DNA from: Verrucomicrobiota bacterium
GTDB lineage: Bacteria; Verrucomicrobiota; Verrucomicrobiia; CAIQCK01
NCBI GenBank assembly: GCA_016235595.1
Contig: JACRJX010000029.1
Span: forward strand, 496,001 to 560,000
DNA: 64,000 nt
Direction of reading: 5' to 3'
Under the pieces are notes generated by a model. The model saw nothing but the letters and a program-made list of their open reading frames with translations, was not told the DNA's origin and searched no databases. Below, one piece after another: positions 59,136 to 64,000 of this stretch. A program made the translations under genes and the position numbers. The number at the start of each line of letters is the position of its first letter. The first letter of the stretch is position 1.

Positions 59136-61643
59136 GTGGTGACAATGGCGCCAGGACCAACGATGAGTGCGACGACTATCGTCTTTCGCAGCCTCCGCTG
59201 GGCACGAGGGTTCGTTTTGCTGGGCTGCTTGTTTGCCGCGGCGTGCGGCAAAGATAATTCGGCTCCATCCGCGCCTCCACCCCCGATTGTCCGAAAGGTC
59301 GAGCTTCAGATTCATTCCTCTACATGGCGCACGGGGCCTCCCTTGAACATCACCGAGGAAATGACGCGGAAGCTGCGTGATGAGGGTATCCAAGTCCTGC
59401 CGCAAGGTGCCGCTGGTCGGGATGGCATCGTCGCAATCTCCTATGAGGAATCCAAGGGGTTCAGCTACAAGCCGGTCTTCGGCTCCAGTTCGGCGGGTCA
59501 CGGCACCCACATTACTTTCGACATGACCGTGTTGGACGCATCGGCCAAGACTCTTTGCTCGATTTCCTGCTTGTGTTCCACTCCACGCGAGGTTTCGTCT
59601 GTCGATCTTTACCAAGGTGCAGTTGAGGAGTTCCGGGAGAATCCGGTCTACATTCATGCGGGCCACTTTGTCGGCGCTTCGCTCGGCGTGGCGGGTTCCT
59701 TGCCGAAGCTTCTCCCAGCAACGCTGGTTCGCAACACGCGCAAAGAAGCAATCAGGATCCTCAAAAGCGTGGCATTCACCCCCTCTGGGCCAGTCCAAGA
59801 GGCGACTTGGGCCGCTGCGCAGGAGGATTACGCGAAGTGTATCGCGCTGGGTGCTCCAGCGGTCGAGCCGCTGCTTGCTGCCTTCAGAACCGCCGAAGGC
59901 GACCCCCCGACTCTGATGGCGATCGGACGTGCTCTCGGGGAAATCGGGGACGCCCGTGCGGAGGAAGCGATGATGGAACAGGTCATGCGCTACAGCTCGG
60001 AGTCCACACGGCCGGAGCATATCGTGCTTTACCTCACCCTGCTCGAAGCGCTCGGCAAAGCCGGCGATGCGCTCGTCCTTAGTAATCTCGAGGCCGTCTC
60101 CCAGTCCAAGACTCCCGAGATTGCCCGGGCGGCGCAAGCCGCCGCGGAGAAGATCCGCGCGCGAATCGCTTCCAAGAAACAAAGCTCGAATTGGGGATTT
60201 GTCCCGACGGCAACGGCCGCGGAGCCGCCGAAAACGCAGGCTGCGTCGGGCGCGGCCGACCCGGTGGTTGCGCAGGCGCTCGAGAAATTCGCAGCGTCCG
60301 ATGACGCGGGGGCGCTCCGACAAATCGAAGAGGCCCTCCGACTTGATCCCAGCCATGCCTTGGCGCTGGGCATGCGCGGCGTCCTGAAGGCGGCGGAGGC
60401 TTACTACAGCGTCGGGAATCCAGCGGACAAGGATCGCGTTACACGCTTCCGACGGGAGTTCATACCTCTCTGGGGGCAGGACTTGGGCTTTGAATCCCTT
60501 TCCCCGGATGAGAAGAAACGTTGCCGACTCGCGTTGAAGGCGGCCTTGGCGGATGTTGAGCGGGCGGCGGAGCGGGACCGGGTTGACGAACGGGTCTCGC
60601 TATGCCGGGGACTGGTCTATCTTTGGAGGGTTGATACCGACGGAGTGGAAAACGCCGACCAGGCCATCGCCGATTTCACGCGCGCAATCCAGCTCAACTC
60701 CGAAATGTCGGATGCCTACTATTATCGCGCTTGGGCGCGCTTCAAGCAAACGCCCGTTAACGCTTTGACCAAACTCGATGAATGGTTTCGCAGTTCGCGC
60801 GCCCAGCCCGGCATAGCTCCACCACCGCCCGTCCTCGATGCGGAGATTGAGAAAACCCTGTCGTTATATGATCTCTGGATGGCCGATAACTGCAAATGCG
60901 CCGAGCTCAAGGAGAAGAATCCCGGCGCGTTTCGCCTTCGCCGTCCGGGAGACGAGGGGGCAGTATTGGGTGGGTGGTCCATAATCCTCGGTCGGGTCAA
61001 ACAGGCTTTGGCGCAAGCGCCCCGGGACATGGAAGACAAGAACCTTTTCGAGAAGGCCCGGGAGGCCATCGTCAGAATTGAATGGCGGGAGGGGAACAAG
61101 ATTGTCTTTGGCACTGGCTTCGGCATCGAGGAGATCACCGGCGAGATCCTCACCAACGAGCATGTCGTCCACGGCGCCCCCGATGGGCGGGTTACCGTGA
61201 TGAAATATGGAGGAGACAAATTGGCCGGACGGGTTGTGGCAGTGGATGCGAAACGTGATCTGGCGGTCGTTGGGGTCCGGTCGTTGGGAGTGCGTTCCTT
61301 GATAGTGATACCGCCGGAATCCAATGAGATGGTCAACTCACGAGCGCGTTTCGGCACGCGGGTAACGGTCGGGGAACGCGTCGTCGTGATTGGTCACCCG
61401 AAAGGGATGAACTGGTCCTTGTCGAGAGGGATCGTCTCTGCCGTGAGAAAGGTGGACGGTGTCCAGCATCTTCAAACCGACGCGGCGGTGAACAAGGGTA
61501 ATTCCGGCGGGCCGATCCTGAACGCCCGGGGGCAGATCGTTGGAGTGGCCACATGGGGCATCCGAGAATCGGAAGGTTTGAACTTCGGGGTTCTTAGCAA
61601 AGAGGTATTTGCCTTTCTGGAAGAGCGATTCAAGCAGCGCTAG
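59136..61643 (+). CDS. Lipoprotein with HEAT, TPR and trypsin-like protease domains
   Basis: 835 residues; the true start may be MSATTIVFRSL, 10 codons in. Lipobox CLFAAACGK. Domains in order: an N-terminal beta region, HEAT-like repeats (APAVEPLLAAFRTAEGDPPTLMAIGRALGEIGDARAEE), TPR-like repeats (ALRQIEEALRLDPSHALALGMRG), and a C-terminal S1-type protease with H in TNEHVVHG, D in AKRDLAVVG and S in NKGNSGGPILN. Probably an envelope protease with a sensing region; HtrA-like but without PDZ. Confidence 0.85.
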   Translation: MVTMAPGPTMSATTIVFRSLRWARGFVLLGCLFAAACGKDNSAPSAPPPPIVRKVELQIHSSTWRTGPPLNITEEMTRKLRDEGIQVLPQGAAGRDGIVAISYEESKGFSYKPVFGSSSAGHGTHITFDMTVLDASAKTLCSISCLCSTPREVSSVDLYQGAVEEFRENPVYIHAGHFVGASLGVAGSLPKLLPATLVRNTRKEAIRILKSVAFTPSGPVQEATWAAAQEDYAKCIALGAPAVEPLLAAFRTAEGDPPTLMAIGRALGEIGDARAEEAMMEQVMRYSSESTRPEHIVLYLTLLEALGKAGDALVLSNLEAVSQSKTPEIARAAQAAAEKIRARIASKKQSSNWGFVPTATAAEPPKTQAASGAADPVVAQALEKFAASDDAGALRQIEEALRLDPSHALALGMRGVLKAAEAYYSVGNPADKDRVTRFRREFIPLWGQDLGFESLSPDEKKRCRLALKAALADVERAAERDRVDERVSLCRGLVYLWRVDTDGVENADQAIADFTRAIQLNSEMSDAYYYRAWARFKQTPVNALTKLDEWFRSSRAQPGIAPPPPVLDAEIEKTLSLYDLWMADNCKCAELKEKNPGAFRLRRPGDEGAVLGGWSIILGRVKQALAQAPRDMEDKNLFEKAREAIVRIEWREGNKIVFGTGFGIEEITGEILTNEHVVHGAPDGRVTVMKYGGDKLAGRVVAVDAKRDLAVVGVRSLGVRSLIVIPPESNEMVNSRARFGTRVTVGERVVVIGHPKGMNWSLSRGIVSAVRKVDGVQHLQTDAAVNKGNSGGPILNARGQIVGVATWGIRESEGLNFGVLSKEVFAFLEERFKQR

Positions 61644-62148
61644 TTTCCTTTCTCAGCTACGGCGCGAAATGGCCATTACATATACGCGGCCGCCCAATGC
61701 ATTGACGCCGGAGCCGAGCGGAAGATCCGAGGCGGAATTCAGGACAAGAACCGCCGGGGAGAGAGCTCCCTTAGATCGGCTTGCCGTGGAACGGCTCCGT
61801 TGCCGGAACCACGCGCCGCTCCTCAGAATCCGCACCTTGTCTTCCGTCGTATACCGCTTGCCTTTCATCTGGGTCCTTTCTCTTGGCCCAGACTAACACA
61901 TCAAGTGGCTCGAAAAACCGAAGTCACGTCATTCACAACGTGATCTCGCCGACGATGCCATTATCGAAGAATCCAAGCCAGCGAATAGCTACAGTCGGGA
62001 TGCTATCTGCTTTCACCAACAGCTACACCGTTCAACATTCTTTCCTGGCGCAGCTATCTCCTGCAACTCGTTCCGCGAGGTTCCCATTCCCTTATCCCAT
62101 AGGTTTCATGGTGGGGTCTTGTTGGGCTGGTAAACCATGCAAACCGTG
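61644..62148. other. Intergenic region with transposase remnant
   Basis: Contains the remnant listed separately; otherwise nothing recognised. Confidence 0.4.
61798..61868 (-). pseudogene. IS3-type transposase OrfA remnant
   Basis: The minus-strand frame starts MKGKRYTTEDKVRILR, the N-terminus of IS3-family OrfA proteins, then loses similarity. Probably a broken insertion sequence end. Confidence 0.5.
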
Positions 62149-63660
62149 CTAACCATGCTGGGTGGAATCCTCTTTGATGGCTTCGACACGGAAGCGTCGC
62201 CCGTGTCCCTTGCCTTCAATCCGAAACATGAAACTGCCCACCTGCCGGTCTTTATAGCGCGCTAACAGCCACCCCAGCCGTGACGATTCGCTGCGGTTTG
62301 TTTCGCCTTCCGGCCCGATGATGTGCTCAAAGCAGCCATGTTCGCGCGCCTTAGTAACCAGCCCTGCATAGTCCACCGAACAACCATTTGAACCAATGGC
62401 AGCAACAAGCCGGTGCATGTCATCGCCGTCGCGGTCCACAGCCGCGTCGATTTGCGGCGTTTCGAGCGGACAACCAAAGCCTGCCGCTTCGACGATGCCG
62501 CCGATAACGTTCGCCCAGCCAGGGAATGAAGAACTTGAGTGGGTCGGGCGCGGTCGTCCGCGTGAATCCCAATAGCGGACCAGCGCCGACAGCGCCGAGA
62601 GGATGCGGGGTCGCTCGGAAAGCAGGGTTTCAAGATCGAGTGGTTGTTTGAAGATGCGATCCTCAGCGCGTTCCTCCGCCATGTGCAACTCAACAAACAG
62701 GGACCGCCGGCGCATGTCTGGCGAGACCGTCAGACCGTTGCCGGTGATAAATACCGTCGCAAGATTGTCGCCACTGAACCAGACATTGCCGCCAAGAATC
62801 CGATCATCCCATGTCGTCGAGGACAGGAACGCTTCCAATGCTGGAGATGATAGTTTCCCCTTGATGTTGTCGAAGAAGATCAGCGTGCGACCTGCGCGGA
62901 CCGCTGTCGTCAACACCTTCCGCATTTCACTGTCCTCGCCGGCTTTCACGCCCGTGGGAACCTTGCCTAACGTGGGCACCATGCAGCACTGGGCAAGCAG
63001 CGTCTTGCCGGCGCCTTCGGCGTTTGCCAAAAAGACGAAACAAGGTCGCAGACTCTTGGTGGGTAACAAGCCCAACGCGAACTGTCCCATCATTGCGCTA
63101 ACAACGACAGCTCTGCTGCGGTGGGGATCTGCAAATGGAAACTCCTCGAGCAGATGATCAATGACACTGGTTGCCTGTTCTGGCGTCATGCTTTCGTCAA
63201 AGTCTGGCCCACCCGGCAAAGTGAGAACCTGAGATTGCAGATCGTAACCCACAGGCAGCGACTCGATTGCCCCATCTGCGCGCAGAATGGGAAGCCGGCA
63301 GGTGTTCACACGCGAGACTTTCAACAGGCGGTTCTTGAAGAGCGGCGATGCCAGAACGCCACGCGCGTCACCTTCCCACATGGTGACGTCAACCTCATAC
63401 GTCGTTCCCTTGAATTGACGAACCCGGTAGCCGATGATGTATTGTTCTACCCAGGTGCGAAACTCCTGCGGTGTAATCGGGCACAGGCTCCCGTCACGCA
63501 GGACAACCACTTCCCCGTTACACAGATAGATGTCTTTGTCGAACAAGTGGGCGGCCAAATCTGCTGCGGTCGAACTCAACAAGTAGTCGTCACCAGGCAA
63601 TCTGATCTTGGGGCGGGAGTCTGCGACCGCCGCTTGGTGTGTGTCAGTGCTGTCGTTCAT
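62149..63660 (-). CDS. AAA+ replication helicase-type ATPase of a mobile element
   Basis: 503 residues. Walker A LANAEGAGKTLLAQ, Walker B LIFFDNIKGKL, and the sensor region VFITGNGLTVSPDMRRRSLFVEL, which is typical of primase-helicase ATPases (DUF927/VirE-like) in phages and integrative elements. The C-terminal part resembles a winged helix. A primase domain is absent, so it probably works with a separate primase. Confidence 0.75.
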   Translation of the reverse strand: MNDSTDTHQAAVADSRPKIRLPGDDYLLSSTAADLAAHLFDKDIYLCNGEVVVLRDGSLCPITPQEFRTWVEQYIIGYRVRQFKGTTYEVDVTMWEGDARGVLASPLFKNRLLKVSRVNTCRLPILRADGAIESLPVGYDLQSQVLTLPGGPDFDESMTPEQATSVIDHLLEEFPFADPHRSRAVVVSAMMGQFALGLLPTKSLRPCFVFLANAEGAGKTLLAQCCMVPTLGKVPTGVKAGEDSEMRKVLTTAVRAGRTLIFFDNIKGKLSSPALEAFLSSTTWDDRILGGNVWFSGDNLATVFITGNGLTVSPDMRRRSLFVELHMAEERAEDRIFKQPLDLETLLSERPRILSALSALVRYWDSRGRPRPTHSSSSFPGWANVIGGIVEAAGFGCPLETPQIDAAVDRDGDDMHRLVAAIGSNGCSVDYAGLVTKAREHGCFEHIIGPEGETNRSESSRLGWLLARYKDRQVGSFMFRIEGKGHGRRFRVEAIKEDSTQHG

Positions 63661-63696
63661 CGCAGTCCCTCCTTCCTCCGTTGCCGCTTTTCCAGA

Positions 63697-63960
63697 CTTT
63701 CACCATTGTTCACCAGTTTACCGTCCTAAGTCCTTGCAAACGGGTTTGGCCGTTGCCTCTCTGAAGTTCAGTTCTCATCCCGGCAAGTGTGCTTTGAAAG
63801 CTTTCGTCATTTTTCTTCAGTTTGGCTCCGTAAGTCCGCGCAAATCACTTCCTGCCGGTCGTCCTCTTTCTGCCGTCTCCAATCCTCAGTCTTTCGTTCT
63901 CACAAATCGGTTTTTCCAAACGTCGTCATTTCCAGTCATTTCGTCGTCGTAAGTGCCGTG
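63697..63960. repeat. Three imperfect direct repeats upstream of the helicase gene
   Basis: Segments at about 63697-63741, 63801-63846 and 63921-63960 share the pattern CTTTC.TCATT...TT and CCGTAAGTCC.. with 105-120 bp spacing. The alignment is loose. They could be iterons or operator copies. Confidence 0.35.
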
Positions 63961-64000
63961 TTCATCGTGACGCCTTGTTTCGTTCTTCCCGGCTGGTTTT

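Noticed and set aside
58725..60356. 543-codon minus-strand frame
   Set aside because: Mostly antisense to the protease lipoprotein; no family, Arg-rich composition typical of shadows.

Overview
The window looks like a chromosome segment of a Verrucomicrobia-like (PVC group) bacterium. It has moderately high GC, many secreted or Tat-exported glycan-active proteins of the kind common in soil and freshwater Verrucomicrobia, a small histone-like protein with SPAAR..IAAAQ..RWAK repeats, and two ordinary tRNA genes. The lineage is inferred from gene content only.

Layout. 1-15.7 kb: partial secreted protein, short pyruvate kinase, GH127-type arabinofuranosidase, a B12-type radical SAM protein with foreign-looking codon use, tRNA-Pro, phosphoribosyltransferase, a glutamyl-Q-tRNA synthetase gene carrying an in-frame palindromic insert, a CE15 esterase, a YtxH pair and an MFS exporter. 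15.7-23.8 kb: the standout region. On the minus strand, in transcription order, it holds a 32-aa leader ORF, an unrecognised 267-aa protein, a perfect hairpin, about 31 tightly packed tRNA-like genes, five small RNAs headed by the same 24-nt repeat (bacterial Y RNA candidates), a Ro60/Rsr (TROVE) gene, rtcB RNA ligase and an HNH nuclease. 24.5-49 kb: mostly secreted carbohydrate-active proteins (PHP/propeller, DUF4091, M14 peptidase, GH43/32-like propeller, TIM barrels, SGNH esterase, sialidase, Gfo/Idh oxidoreductase), plus a CsgG lipoprotein and an Mla/MCE lipid transport operon. 49-53 kb: a three-gene operon (secreted MBL hydrolase, membrane protein, tandem alpha/beta hydrolase with membrane tail). 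54-58.6 kb: a selenium operon (selD, selA, selB, yedF-like) whose selD is itself a selenoprotein gene with an in-frame TGA. 58.6-64 kb: accessory region with a tRNA 3' fragment, a multidomain trypsin-like lipoprotein, a transposase remnant and an AAA+ replication helicase-type ATPase.

The main discovery candidate is the tRNA-like array. The units keep cloverleaf folding, mostly encode CCA, and carry 28 different readable anticodons covering all amino acids except Ala and Pro. Yet 29 of the 30 units with a readable T-loop have G in place of the universal T55 (the exception has an abnormal 9-nt loop), most lack the D-loop GG, and nine clear cases have C instead of the universal U33. In many units the D-loop end (GCA) is complementary to the start of the T-loop (TGC), with compensating changes in others. 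The adjacent Y-like RNAs keep the canonical elbow. I infer a set of non-translating anticodon decoys or damage sensors working with Ro60 and RtcB, perhaps against anticodon nucleases. This function is inference; the sequence peculiarities are directly visible.
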